Positions 8,704 through 16,733 of a DNA stretch of 64,000 bases are shown piece by piece. Source of the DNA: JBKEBQ01 sp047973225 (lineage in GTDB: Bacteria > Bacillota_I > Bacilli_A > Erysipelotrichales > Erysipelotrichaceae); NCBI GenBank assembly GCA_047973225.1, contig JBKEBQ010000016.1, positions 6,861 through 70,860 of the forward strand, written 5' to 3'. Under the pieces are notes generated by a model. That model was not told the origin of the DNA. It did no database searches and saw nothing but the letters and a program-made list of their open reading frames with translations. How positions within the stretch are numbered: the first letter of the stretch is position 1; every line of letters starts with the position of its first letter. Both the position numbers and the translations under genes were made by a program.

Positions 8704-10320
8704 TTACTTTTCTTTTTTTACATTTTTATAGATAAACGGAACACTCACAGCATGCGTTTCAATTCCGCTCACCTTCGTATTGACAAGCGTTGCTCCTCCG
8801 ACTTGGAATAATGGCGATACCGCTACATCATCCATTGCAATTTTTTCTGCATCTTTTAGCAATTGCCAACGAGCACTCAAATCTTCTGTTTCACCCGCTT
8901 TTGCATATGTTGCATCATAAGTAGCAGAACTATATTTACCATAGTTGTAACTATTTCCGGTTACATTTAATGATAAATATGTTGTAGGATCCGCATAATC
9001 CGGTCCCCAACGTGTTAAGACAACATCAAAATCTCCTGCCTTTTGCATTTCAATACGATTTTCTTTTGGCTGCGAAATCATTTCAACGCTCAATCCTTCT
9101 AATGTACTTGTTAATTCTGATTGAATAAATTCAGCTGCAGGTTTTGCAGGATCAGAACCTTCAAATAATAATCTCAAATTCAAACTATCAACACCCAATT
9201 CTTCTAATCCTTTTTTGAATAGCGCTTTTGCTTCTTCTTTGTTTGTTGTTAAGTAGGTATCTGCAGTATCACGATAATCTTTTCCATCTGGACCTGTTGC
9301 AAGTGTTTCAGGAACAAATCCCTTAGCAGCAATTGATCCATCTTTTAATACCGCATTTACCAATTGATCACGATCAACTGCCAACGCTAATGCTTTTCGA
9401 ATATTTGCATTTGCTAAAGTTGTATTTTCAAAATTAAATTGTAAATACCATAAATACCCTTCTAGCATTGTATTGAACGTTTCGCCATCTTTATATTTAT
9501 CAACTAAATCAGAATTCAATTTCACAAAATCCGTTGCGCCACTTTCAAAGTCAAGAACAGCCGTACTTGCTTCTGCAACAATGTTGAATACCAATTTATC
9601 TGTTTTTACTGCATCTGCATCCCAATAGTCCGCATTTTTTTCCAACTCTATCTTTGATCCTTTATTCCAAGTTGTCATTTTATAAGGACCAATTGCCAAT
9701 AAATTATCTGGTGTTAGACCATAGTCTTCTCCTTGTTCTTCACCAAATTCGCGATTCACTGGGAAGAACACAGGGAATGTCATCAAACTATCAAAGAAAG
9801 AAACGGCTTTGGTAAGTTTTACTTCTAACGTTTTTTCATCAACAGCATTAATTCCCAACTCGGTTTTATCTTTTTCACCAGCCAATACTGCCGCTGCATT
9901 GACAATACTTGCTGCGTCGTCTGTATATAAATAATTATATTCTGCATCAGGACTTGTGATCGTTTCTTGCCATGCATACACGAAATCATCTGCTGTTAGT
10001 TTCTTTCCATTACTCCACTTTGTATCACGAAGGTGGAAAGTCCAAGTCAATTGATCTTCACTAACTTCATACTTTTCGGCTAAGGCAGGAATGATATTTC
10101 CATCAGCATCAACGCTCATTAACCCTTCCATCGTTGCCGCAATCATTTCAAACGACATACCATCGGTTGCATATCTACTGTCCATAGATATAACATCATT
10201 CTCTTTAGCAAAGGTAACCGTTGTAGCATCATCATCGGTTGTAGCTTTATCACTACCACCACAGGCAACCAACGTTAGTACCATCGCCAATGAACATATC
10301 TTCAATAACATTTTTTTCAT
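8704..10320 (-). CDS. oppA: Oligopeptide-binding lipoprotein OppA-like
   Basis: Surface lipoprotein (538 residues) that captures peptides for OppBCDF. The chosen start, ATG 10320, follows AAGGGGAG; the frame is open 40 codons further but that extension would cover the promoter. A lipoprotein signal peptide ends at the lipobox LVAC (residues 17-20, lipidated Cys 20). The body carries the family-5 solute-binding motifs (WTFHLRDTKWSNGKKLTADDFVYAW type) near residue 95 and FNFENTTLANANIRKALALAVDRD near 300. It is followed by oppB after a stem-loop. Agr genes lie just upstream but have a separate terminator. Confidence 0.93.
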   Translation of the reverse strand: MKKMLLKICSLAMVLTLVACGGSDKATTDDDATTVTFAKENDVISMDSRYATDGMSFEMIAATMEGLMSVDADGNIIPALAEKYEVSEDQLTWTFHLRDTKWSNGKKLTADDFVYAWQETITSPDAEYNYLYTDDAASIVNAAAVLAGEKDKTELGINAVDEKTLEVKLTKAVSFFDSLMTFPVFFPVNREFGEEQGEDYGLTPDNLLAIGPYKMTTWNKGSKIELEKNADYWDADAVKTDKLVFNIVAEASTAVLDFESGATDFVKLNSDLVDKYKDGETFNTMLEGYLWYLQFNFENTTLANANIRKALALAVDRDQLVNAVLKDGSIAAKGFVPETLATGPDGKDYRDTADTYLTTNKEEAKALFKKGLEELGVDSLNLRLLFEGSDPAKPAAEFIQSELTSTLEGLSVEMISQPKENRIEMQKAGDFDVVLTRWGPDYADPTTYLSLNVTGNSYNYGKYSSATYDATYAKAGETEDLSARWQLLKDAEKIAMDDVAVSPLFQVGGATLVNTKVSGIETHAVSVPFIYKNVKKEK

Positions 10321-10383
10321 ATTCTCATACTCCCCTTCACTTACTTGAAAAGTATCGCAAACTTTTTGTAAGATTTGTAAACA

Positions 10384-10412
10384 ATTATGTAATATTATGT
10401 AAAAAATGTCAA
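10384..10412 (-). promoter_or_regulatory. Promoter of the opp operon
   Basis: TTGACA (10412-10407), a 17-base spacer and CATAAT (10389-10384) on the minus strand, about 65 bases upstream of the oppA start. It lies just downstream of the terminator that follows agrD, so opp is transcribed separately. Confidence 0.75.
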
Positions 10413-10440
10413 GAAAAATGTAAACTTTTTTCACCAACAA

Positions 10441-10467
10441 TAAAAAAAGTTCATGAATTTACGAACT
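10441..10467 (-). terminator. Terminator after agrD
   Basis: On the minus strand a 7-bp stem AGTTCGT / ATGAACT (one G-U pair) with a 6-base loop is followed by seven T. It closes the agr transcript 36 bases after the agrD stop. The opposite strand also has a T-rich flank, so it may work both ways. Confidence 0.75.
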
Positions 10468-10502
10468 CTTTTTATTGCTTACACAAAGTCTTTATTCTTT
10501 TT

Positions 10503-10637
10503 TTATTTTCTGTATTTACTTAGCGATGCTGGTTCTTTTGGTTGCGCAAAGCGAAATAATGAAACTCTTCTTGATGTGATCAGTGCGTAGTGAAAACTAC
10601 ATTCAGACAATATGCGTAACATAATTTTTTTCAACAT
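10503..10637 (-). CDS. agrD: AgrD-like cyclic lactone autoinducer peptide precursor
   Basis: A 44-codon gene with a good ribosome site (AAGGAGGG, 7 bases before ATG 10637). The N-terminal part (MLKKIMLRIL) is basic and amphipathic, like AgrD leaders. The C-terminal tail QPKEPASL (32-39) followed by basic residues is the conserved recognition tail of clostridial AgrD peptides. Lined up with Clostridium perfringens AgrD, the five ring residues fall on S26-L27-F28-R29-F30, with serine in place of the ring cysteine, so the mature signal would be a true lactone rather than a thiolactone. It lies 3' of agrC with its own promoter. The only Cys (C13) lies inside the leader. Strong call; ring chemistry is inferred. 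Confidence 0.86.
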   Translation of the reverse strand: MLKKIMLRILSECSFHYALITSRRVSLFRFAQPKEPASLSKYRK

Positions 10638-10659
10638 GGTTTCCCTCCTTCTTAAAATT

Positions 10660-10729
10660 GACAGAAACTGTCTTTTATACTATATAAAAACTTTGTGTAA
10701 ACTTTCCTAACATGAATACCTTTTACATG
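10660..10729 (-). promoter_or_regulatory. agrD promoter with direct and inverted repeats
   Basis: On the minus strand TTTACA (10701-10696), 16 bases and TATAAA (10679-10674) form a promoter directly before agrD. Upstream of it CATGTAA and CATGTTA occur as a direct repeat (10729 to 10708) about 14 bases apart, a layout like the paired sites of LytTR regulators. GACAG-aaa-CTGTC (10672-10660) is an inverted repeat near the expected transcript start. Binding by the nearby AgrA-like regulator is an inference. Confidence 0.5.
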
Positions 10730-10743
10730 GTTCTTTCATCTTT

Positions 10744-12009
10744 TTATTCCACAAGCATCGATACCGAAAACGCGCTTCCTTTTTGTATGATCTTAATTGA
10801 TCCGTTATTTCTAGAAATAATCGAACGCAAACTTCCTAGTCCAAATCCGTGATCTTCACCCTTTGTGGTAAACAAAGAAGGATTATGTTCCAAAATATCT
10901 TCACAAACACGATTATTCACAACAATATGTAGATAGCCGCCTAGCTCTTCAACAATAACCTCCACCACCCCATCAACTGTATTTTCCACAGCATTATCTA
11001 CAGCATTGCCAAATAGAATGCTCAATTCGATATCGCTGATTTTATAACTATATGCTTGCGCCACTTGATACCTGATGCAAACATTTTTCTTTTTCGCCTC
11101 TGCAAATTTGTAGTTTAAAAGATAATTAACAAATGCATTGTCGCTAATGACAGCAACTTCACTCTCCAAACAAAAATCAGCATATGTTTTCATCATTTCC
11201 TTGCTTTTTTCTTTGTCATTATTTTCGATATAAAATGATAACGCACTTAAAAAATGTCGAAGATCATGCTTCGTTCTACGCAAACGATACTCGTCCTCTA
11301 AGATTTTTTGACTCAATTCTTCTTGATATCGGTTCGCTTGCAAATGCAATTTATGATGCATTCTATCTTGCGCAAACTGAAGTGTAGAAAAGAAAATTGC
11401 AATCATACTTACAATCACCATAAATACCCCGACGACAAGAATCATCCCATCAATAACATCAAAGCGTTGCGTATAGAGTAAGGATTCAAGCGCTAGTATT
11501 ACAAAGATTGAAAAAATCGCAAGCAGCAAAAACCTGTATAGAACATGATTTGGCAACTCCCCTTGGATGCGGTTTCTGAGTTGTGCAATGCTTCTTGACG
11601 TAAGTAAAAACAAGATGTTACGCACTACAAAAACCAGCATGAAATTATCCTCTACCATGCGTTCAATATCTAGCTTTTGATAAAGGAGTAACGATAAGAG
11701 ATTTGCGACAACAATCGTAATAATTGCTAAAATCTCTAGCACAAAAACACTCACTAAAATTTTTTCTAAAGCTTTCCCGTAATACAAAATTATCAAAATT
11801 GGTAGAATTCCCAATATAATTACGATTAATAAATAATACTTTTCATATCCTACATACATATTTAAAAATAGAAAAAAACAGGTCAAAGTAAATACCCAAA
11901 TAGCCAAGCAGAAAATCGAGTACTTCGCTTTTCGCTGAAAATACGTATTAAAAAAATAAACAATAATTCCATATTCTATAAAACACTGGATAAAGTCACT
12001 CATCTTCAT
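10744..12009 (-). CDS. agrC: AgrC-like sensor histidine kinase
   Basis: Membrane sensor (421 residues) expected to bind the AgrD-derived signal. The first about 210 residues hold six or more hydrophobic helices, as in AgrC. A helical linker leads to the phosphoacceptor H248 in KHDLRHFLSAL, followed by the N-box FGNAVDNAVEN near 330 and the G-box HGFGLGSL near 395, so it is a GHKL-type kinase of the HPK10 class. It starts 4 bases after agrB, with AGGTAAAGGT as ribosome site. Ligand assignment rests on the neighbouring agrB and agrD. Confidence 0.9.
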   Translation of the reverse strand: MKMSDFIQCFIEYGIIVYFFNTYFQRKAKYSIFCLAIWVFTLTCFFLFLNMYVGYEKYYLLIVIILGILPILIILYYGKALEKILVSVFVLEILAIITIVVANLLSLLLYQKLDIERMVEDNFMLVFVVRNILFLLTSRSIAQLRNRIQGELPNHVLYRFLLLAIFSIFVILALESLLYTQRFDVIDGMILVVGVFMVIVSMIAIFFSTLQFAQDRMHHKLHLQANRYQEELSQKILEDEYRLRRTKHDLRHFLSALSFYIENNDKEKSKEMMKTYADFCLESEVAVISDNAFVNYLLNYKFAEAKKKNVCIRYQVAQAYSYKISDIELSILFGNAVDNAVENTVDGVVEVIVEELGGYLHIVVNNRVCEDILEHNPSLFTTKGEDHGFGLGSLRSIISRNNGSIKIIQKGSAFSVSMLVE

Positions 12010-12013
12010 ACCT

Positions 12014-12586
12014 TTACCTCGCCTTTTTTCTAAGTTTCACATATAGGGCAATCACCATCATAGCTGCATTCAAAATAATCGTATAGCCAATAATTTTAGA
12101 AAATAATGGATATTGAAAAGATAGTCCAAAAGATGCCATTATAAACACAATTAAAAGCGATCGTGACGCCTTTTGACTCGCTTTTCGTGCTTGTTGATTC
12201 ACTGGTCTATGTTCATGCTCGACAGGTGCTTTTACAACGATAACGAGAATTGCAATGATTAAAAAACTTACATATAAAAATATCGCTACCTTTAGTTGTA
12301 TAACCCAGCAAAAAATTACATAAACACCAAGATACGTTATATTACACCTTAAATATGTCGTTGCATGATAACCACCAACAAAGACCCGCATACTTTCAAA
12401 AAAGACAATGAAAAGCAATGTCTCTAGCCAATACCCACTATATAGACAAAAGACCATTTGGATACTCAAGCCCAGAAGATATGACAATAGACCTTCCAAC
12501 CCAAATTGATAAATCTCTACCTCATACTGTAAGGTGATATTTTTTTGCATGCTATCTAAAAGTATCTCTGCCAACTTTTTTAGCAT
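12014..12586 (-). CDS. agrB: AgrB-like peptide-processing membrane protease
   Basis: Integral membrane cysteine protease (190 residues) that cleaves the AgrD tail and closes the ring. The catalytic pair is visible as H74 and C81 in GGYHATTYLRC, with the same seven-residue spacing as H77/C84 of Staphylococcus aureus AgrB. Several hydrophobic helices surround it. ATG 12586 is preferred to the in-frame ATG 12619 because AGAGG stands before it. It is co-transcribed with agrC. The cognate peptide is most likely the small gene downstream of agrC. Confidence 0.92.
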   Translation of the reverse strand: MLKKLAEILLDSMQKNITLQYEVEIYQFGLEGLLSYLLGLSIQMVFCLYSGYWLETLLFIVFFESMRVFVGGYHATTYLRCNITYLGVYVIFCWVIQLKVAIFLYVSFLIIAILVIVVKAPVEHEHRPVNQQARKASQKASRSLLIVFIMASFGLSFQYPLFSKIIGYTIILNAAMMVIALYVKLRKKAR

Positions 12587-12623
12587 TTTTCTTACCTCTA
12601 ATTCTTTTTTCTTTTTCATGAGC

Positions 12624-12651
12624 GAAAAAGGAACTCTACCGTTCCCTTTTC
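12624..12651 (-). terminator. Hairpin between agrA and agrB
   Basis: An 11-bp stem on the minus-strand RNA (one G-U pair) with a 6-base loop; the T-run lies inside the 3' arm rather than after it. It stands between the response regulator gene and agrB. It could be a leaky terminator or attenuator. A TATAAT on the minus strand near 12724 could give agrBC its own promoter, but no clear -35 accompanies it. Confidence 0.5.
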
Positions 12652-12763
12652 GTTTTACTCATGGGTTAAGATAATCCCTTTCCTACCCGAAAGCATTGTA
12701 CGAAATAAGGCATAAATATTATACTTTATGTGACATGTGGTCTATAATTTGTTACAGACGGTA

Positions 12764-13480
12764 TTATTTCTTACTTTGCAAATACATTAAATATGCGTTT
12801 TGAAATCCTTTTTTCCGCCTTCGACTAATATCAATGCGATCATTATTTCGTAAAGTTAAATATGTCTGATGAACCTCTTTCACAAACATTAAATTCACAA
12901 TTTCTGATTGATTTACTAGATAAAATGGTTGCTCTTCCACTTGCAACTCTACCAGCAAAGTCGACAATGACTTACGCTCACGATAACAGCCTGCATTTTG
13001 CGTAATCGTATACAACGTATTGCTTTCTTTTCTAAATTGCAAAATACTTTGATAGGGAATATTATGCAATGCATAATCATTTTGGTGAATATACGTTTTG
13101 TTTTGTTTCACAACACGCGTCTTTACACTATCCATTATCTTTTTTAATTCTTTCTCAATTTCGCTTTTGCGCAGAAAAAAGATGGCATGATAATGAAATG
13201 ATTCATACACTAAATTTTCATGATTACTCACAAACACAAAAAGTGCATGGGGATGATACGCATAAATCTTTTTGGCTAGTATGAACCCTGCTTTCTCAAT
13301 TTCCATATCAACATCCAAAAAATAGACATCATAAAATTGATTATAAATACGTTTATCTTGTATATGGGTGTACGTTGCCACTTCAAAATCATCATACGCC
13401 GACATTTTTCTTGATAAATACTTTAATAGCTGTTCATCATCATCTACCAAACACGCTTTAATACACTTTAGATCCTTCAT
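12764..13480 (-). CDS. agrA: AgrA-like LytTR response regulator
   Basis: Response regulator (238 residues) of the AgrA class. The receiver domain (about 1-125) has the acidic pocket DDD at 13-15 and phosphoacceptor D56 in YFLDVDM. The C-terminal LytTR DNA-binding domain (about 140-235) carries the family pattern FYLVNQSEIVNLMFVKEV and ends in a strand with RIDISRRRKKGF. It lies first in the agr locus, unlike the Staphylococcus order where agrA is last, and is separated from agrB by a hairpin. It presumably activates the agr promoters when phosphorylated by AgrC. Confidence 0.88.
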   Translation of the reverse strand: MKDLKCIKACLVDDDEQLLKYLSRKMSAYDDFEVATYTHIQDKRIYNQFYDVYFLDVDMEIEKAGFILAKKIYAYHPHALFVFVSNHENLVYESFHYHAIFFLRKSEIEKELKKIMDSVKTRVVKQNKTYIHQNDYALHNIPYQSILQFRKESNTLYTITQNAGCYRERKSLSTLLVELQVEEQPFYLVNQSEIVNLMFVKEVHQTYLTLRNNDRIDISRRRKKGFQNAYLMYLQSKK

Positions 13481-13788
13481 AGTCCCTCTCCATTTCCTTT
13501 CCCTTTTATACTATCATATTTCCCTTAACAAAAAACCTAAAAAAAGCTACTCTTTTTCTTTCATTTGTAAAATCTTATGCACGTAGACAAATAAATGATG
13601 GCCTTTCAAGCGGTAGTATGTCAAGAAAACATAAAAACTTTTTTGTTCTATATGCGTGTGAAACACGTACATTTATGAATTCGCAACTTTATTCTTTGTT
13701 TTCGTACTTTTGTCAGAAATCCCCTGCTAGCCAAAATTTTGTTTATCTATATTTCATATCTTTCATGAAAATATTTCCACTCTTTAAT
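13481..13788. other. Gene-free control region before agrA
   Basis: About 300 bases without a supported gene. A weak minus-strand promoter (TTGTTA, 15 bases, TATAAA at 13510-13505) stands before agrA, and a short inverted repeat CGTGT-gaa-ACACG lies near 13655. Poor promoter spacing would fit activation by a regulator, but no convincing LytTR pair was found. Confidence 0.4.
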
Positions 13789-13822
13789 AAAAAAACACGA
13801 TTGTTCCCTTAACAATCGTGTT
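13789..13822 (-). terminator. Strong terminator of the sugar-acid operon
   Basis: A perfect 12-bp stem (AACACGATTGTT and its complement, 5-base loop) followed on the minus strand by seven T. It ends the ten-gene leftward operon that begins with lacI. Confidence 0.9.
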
Positions 13823-13906
13823 GAATTGCGATAATAAATTTATTCATTGCAGTAATTAAAAAATGACATCTGAAATTAAATGGTGTTATACATAACCTCT
13901 TCATTC

Positions 13907-14566
13907 TTATAAAATTCCATATTTTTCAAATGCTTTTGTTGATGATAATCCATTCTCAATCTCTTTTCGCACTAATTTTTCTTTACTTGCTTTTTCGAAA
14001 GCTTTTTCAATTACTTCAATTGCGACTTCTTTAGGAATCACAACAATACCATCCACATCGCCAAATATAAGATCACCATCCTGAATTACCACGCTTCCTA
14101 TTTCGATGCGGCAACGATAGTCAATGACTTTGGTCCGTACACTTGAATCTTGCGCCCAACATCCTCTAGAAAAAACTGGCCATTCTTGCTCAAGAACTTG
14201 CGGCGTGTCACGATGCCATCCATTTAAAACCGCGCCTTTTGCGCCTCTTTTTTTTGCTGTTGCCGTTAAAATTTCACCCCAATATGCACACCTTTGCGTA
14301 CCACCCGTCGCGACGTAAATTTCGTTTTCTGCTAGTTGATCAAGAGCTTCCGTCAAATATCCAAAAGGTTTATCTTGTTTTTCAAAAACATCCATCATTA
14401 AAATCGTACATGCTTTACCCGCCAATTTCATTTTATGATCTATGGCTTGAATACTCTGAGGTAAAAACTGATGAAAATACCCCAATTCATCTAGGATATC
14501 TCCTACTACAGGTGTATAAAGCTGTTTCTTCATCATCTCGAACATCTCTGATTCATTTTTAAACAT
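13907..14566 (-). CDS. RraA-like aldolase/decarboxylase
   Basis: Member (219 residues) of the RraA/HMG-aldolase fold family, which includes 4-hydroxy-4-methyl-2-oxoglutarate and oxaloacetate-type aldolases and demethylmenaquinone-methyltransferase-like proteins. The substrate and metal region GGTQRCAYWGEILT, the GAVLNGWHRD loop and the C-terminal GDVDGIVVIPKE motif are visible. It is the last gene of a catabolic operon with KDPG aldolase and KDG-type kinase, so a role in splitting or decarboxylating a sugar-acid intermediate is more likely than RNase inhibition. Exact substrate unknown. Confidence 0.8.
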   Translation of the reverse strand: MFKNESEMFEMMKKQLYTPVVGDILDELGYFHQFLPQSIQAIDHKMKLAGKACTILMMDVFEKQDKPFGYLTEALDQLAENEIYVATGGTQRCAYWGEILTATAKKRGAKGAVLNGWHRDTPQVLEQEWPVFSRGCWAQDSSVRTKVIDYRCRIEIGSVVIQDGDLIFGDVDGIVVIPKEVAIEVIEKAFEKASKEKLVRKEIENGLSSTKAFEKYGIL

Positions 14567-14618
14567 TATCTTGCCTCCTCCATTTCATTAGATTAATAAA
14601 TCGATTTTTCCGTTTTCG

Positions 14619-15158
14619 CTACCAATGTGCTTTTTTTGCATCATCATTTTTGACATTATCTCGTTCACTTAACATTAAACAAAGTGCATCTATAACAATA
14701 TGCAACGTTTGATCGAATAACGAACTTAATAATTGAATAGATTTTCGATTTTCACCTATATCGAATTTTGTTGATCCCGGAATAATTAAATTAATATCTG
14801 ACACTTTCGATAAACTTGTATCTTTATTACTCGTAACACTCAAAATATATGCTTTTTTATCTTTCGCTTTTTCTACGTGCGCTAAAAGAGCCTTTGACTT
14901 TCCCGAACCTGAAGCTACTAGAAATATATCTCCTTCACGTATAGCAGGATTTATCGTTTCACCAACAACAAAAACAGTATATCCCAGATGCATTAATCGA
15001 ATTGCCAATGCTTTCATCATTAATCCAGACCGACCTTCTCCATCCACAAAAACTCTTTTAGATAAATCAAAAACAGAAGCAGTTTTTACCAACTGCACTG
15101 TATCCACCTCTTTAACGACTCCCTGTATTTCCTCGACCATTCTGTTCAAAACATCCAT
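14619..15158 (-). CDS. hxlB: 6-phospho-3-hexuloisomerase-like SIS protein
   Basis: Sugar isomerase (SIS) domain protein of 179 residues matching 6-phospho-3-hexuloisomerase, which interconverts 3-hexulose 6-phosphate and fructose 6-phosphate. The SIS phosphate-binding patterns VDGEGRSGLMMKALAIRL and LVASGSGKSKALL are present, and the C-terminus HIVIDALCLMLSE matches the family. ATG 15158 is preferred to ATG 15176 because AAGGAG stands before it; the longer start would overlap the stop of hxlA. Pairing with hxlA supports the function. Confidence 0.8.
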   Translation of the reverse strand: MDVLNRMVEEIQGVVKEVDTVQLVKTASVFDLSKRVFVDGEGRSGLMMKALAIRLMHLGYTVFVVGETINPAIREGDIFLVASGSGKSKALLAHVEKAKDKKAYILSVTSNKDTSLSKVSDINLIIPGSTKFDIGENRKSIQLLSSLFDQTLHIVIDALCLMLSERDNVKNDDAKKAHW

Positions 15159-15172
15159 TTTAGAACTCTCCT

Positions 15173-15796
15173 TCATTTCGTTGACAACGCATCACGAAAT
15201 TCTTTTGACGAAGCTTTACAATCATTTGATTTACAAATAAAATTACCTACAACAATAATGTCGACCTTTTCTTTCAATAACACAGGAATATTTCCTAACG
15301 ATATTCCACCTGCTAAACTAATCCGTTGCTTTTTTCTAAATTTCTTTTTTGTATTTTTCAAAAGAGCTTCAACATTAACATTATTATCATCTACTGATGC
15401 ATGTATACATTTTATGGCATCATCAAACTCTTCCAAGCGATGAAGTTTTTCATCGTTTACCTCTAATAAATCTATTGCATATTCTTTTTTATACTTTATC
15501 GCTACTTCTTGGCAAGTACGAATGGTTGACAAAGATGACGCTCCCATTACACTTAAGATATCTGCGCCTGAACGATACGCTAACTCAAATTCGTATTTTG
15601 CTTCATCCATAGTTTTGATATCTGCAAAAATAATAATATTCGGATATTTTTTCCGTATTTCCCGTACTGACGCCATCCCAAACTCCTTGATCAAAGAAGT
15701 TCCTATTTCAATAATATCAACATATTCTTCAACTTGTTCTATTATCGAGATTGCCTCCTGGATAGAAACTCGATCAATTGCTAATTGAATTTTCAT
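15173..15796 (-). CDS. hxlA: 3-hexulose-6-phosphate synthase-like protein
   Basis: Orotidine-decarboxylase-fold protein (207 residues). The metal and phosphate motif ADIKTMDEAKYE near 60 matches 3-hexulose-6-phosphate synthase (usually DLKTMD) better than the ulaD-type decarboxylase (DAKIAD). The C-terminal phosphate loop reads SLAGGISLGN. Together with hxlB it would convert ribulose 5-phosphate plus formaldehyde to fructose 6-phosphate, or run in reverse. The start is uncertain: ATG 15796 has no clear ribosome site and lies within the end of the kinase gene; a GTG lies at 15805. Confidence 0.72.
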   Translation of the reverse strand: MKIQLAIDRVSIQEAISIIEQVEEYVDIIEIGTSLIKEFGMASVREIRKKYPNIIIFADIKTMDEAKYEFELAYRSGADILSVMGASSLSTIRTCQEVAIKYKKEYAIDLLEVNDEKLHRLEEFDDAIKCIHASVDDNNVNVEALLKNTKKKFRKKQRISLAGGISLGNIPVLLKEKVDIIVVGNFICKSNDCKASSKEFRDALSTK

Positions 15797-16733
15797 AGTT
15801 AGCACTCATAAAAGCATCTAATTCTTTAGTCGTAGGAAGTCCTTCATTATCGCTTATATTCGTTACCTGCATCGCTCCTATTGCATTTGCACGTAAAACC
15901 ATGTCTTTTAAGCTTAAACCTTCTAACTTTCCACTGATTATTCCCACAGCAAATCCATCACCTGCCCCTACCGTATCAATGACTTGATCCACTTCAAACC
16001 CAGCCACAGTATATGATTCCTTTTTATCTCTAATGTAGGCGCCGCACTTACCTATTTTTACAATCACTTTATCTACTCCTAAACTTTGATAATAATCCGC
16101 TATCTTAACAGGATCATCACTTCCAACCAATATTTTTCCTTCTTCGACTCCTGGCAGCACAAGGTCTGCTCGTGAAGCTAAATCATTTATAATCTGAACC
16201 ATTTCTGATTCACTTTTCCATAACGCAGGACGAAGATTAGGATCAAAAGTAATATATACATTATGTTCTTTTGCCCTTTCTAGCAGACGATAGGTCGCTA
16301 ACCGACAAGATTGTGACAGTGCTGGTAAAATCCCTGTGACATGAACATGCACTACTTCATCAAAACTAATATCATCTATTTGACTTACAGATAAGTGTGA
16401 GGCTGCTGATCCTTTGCGGTAATAAGGCGCTACAGGATCCCCTTCTAATACTTTATTTTTTAATTGAATTCCTGTACGATATACAGAATCAAAGCTAACA
16501 AAATCCGTACTAATTTTTTCTTTATCTAAAAATTTTTTTATGAAAACTCCAAATGGATCCTCCCCTAAACGTGTAACATAGGCAGGACAATGTCCCAATC
16601 TTGCTAATCCGATTGCGACATTAACCTCTGCACCCGCCAAGCTTCTCGTAAAGTGCTCAACTTCATCCAAAGGTCCATAGCTATCAGCAATCAGCAATGC
16701 CATCGGCTCTCCCATTAACAGTATTTTTTTCAT
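15774..16733 (-). CDS. kdgK: PfkB-family 2-keto-3-deoxygluconate kinase-like
   Basis: Cytoplasmic sugar kinase (319 residues) of the ribokinase/PfkB family. The N-terminal GEPMALLIAD, the RSLAGAEVNVAIGLARLG signature and the catalytic DTVGAGDGFAVG (aspartate base, near 255) are present, with FDPNLRPALW typical of 2-keto-3-deoxygluconate kinases. With a KDPG aldolase gene in the same operon, phosphorylation of KDG (or a close analogue) to KDPG fits well. Its ATG overlaps the previous stop (ATGA) and follows GGAGG. It overlaps hxlA by 23 bases. Confidence 0.85.
   Translation of the reverse strand: MKKILLMGEPMALLIADSYGPLDEVEHFTRSLAGAEVNVAIGLARLGHCPAYVTRLGEDPFGVFIKKFLDKEKISTDFVSFDSVYRTGIQLKNKVLEGDPVAPYYRKGSAASHLSVSQIDDISFDEVVHVHVTGILPALSQSCRLATYRLLERAKEHNVYITFDPNLRPALWKSESEMVQIINDLASRADLVLPGVEEGKILVGSDDPVKIADYYQSLGVDKVIVKIGKCGAYIRDKKESYTVAGFEVDQVIDTVGAGDGFAVGIISGKLEGLSLKDMVLRANAIGAMQVTNISDNEGLPTTKELDAFMSANYENSISN

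Noticed and set aside
10503..10637. Cys13 of the AgrD-like peptide as the ring residue
   Set aside because: It is 19 residues before the conserved QPKEP tail, inside the leader helix; rings start about six residues before the tail.
13618..13812. Rightward frame of 64 codons before the strong terminator
   Set aside because: No ribosome site, no known motif, and it runs into the leftward terminator stem.
15173..15796. 3-keto-L-gulonate-6-phosphate decarboxylase (ulaD) for the hxlA-like gene
   Set aside because: The motif DIKTMD and the paired hexuloisomerase gene fit hexulose-phosphate synthase better; not excluded fully.
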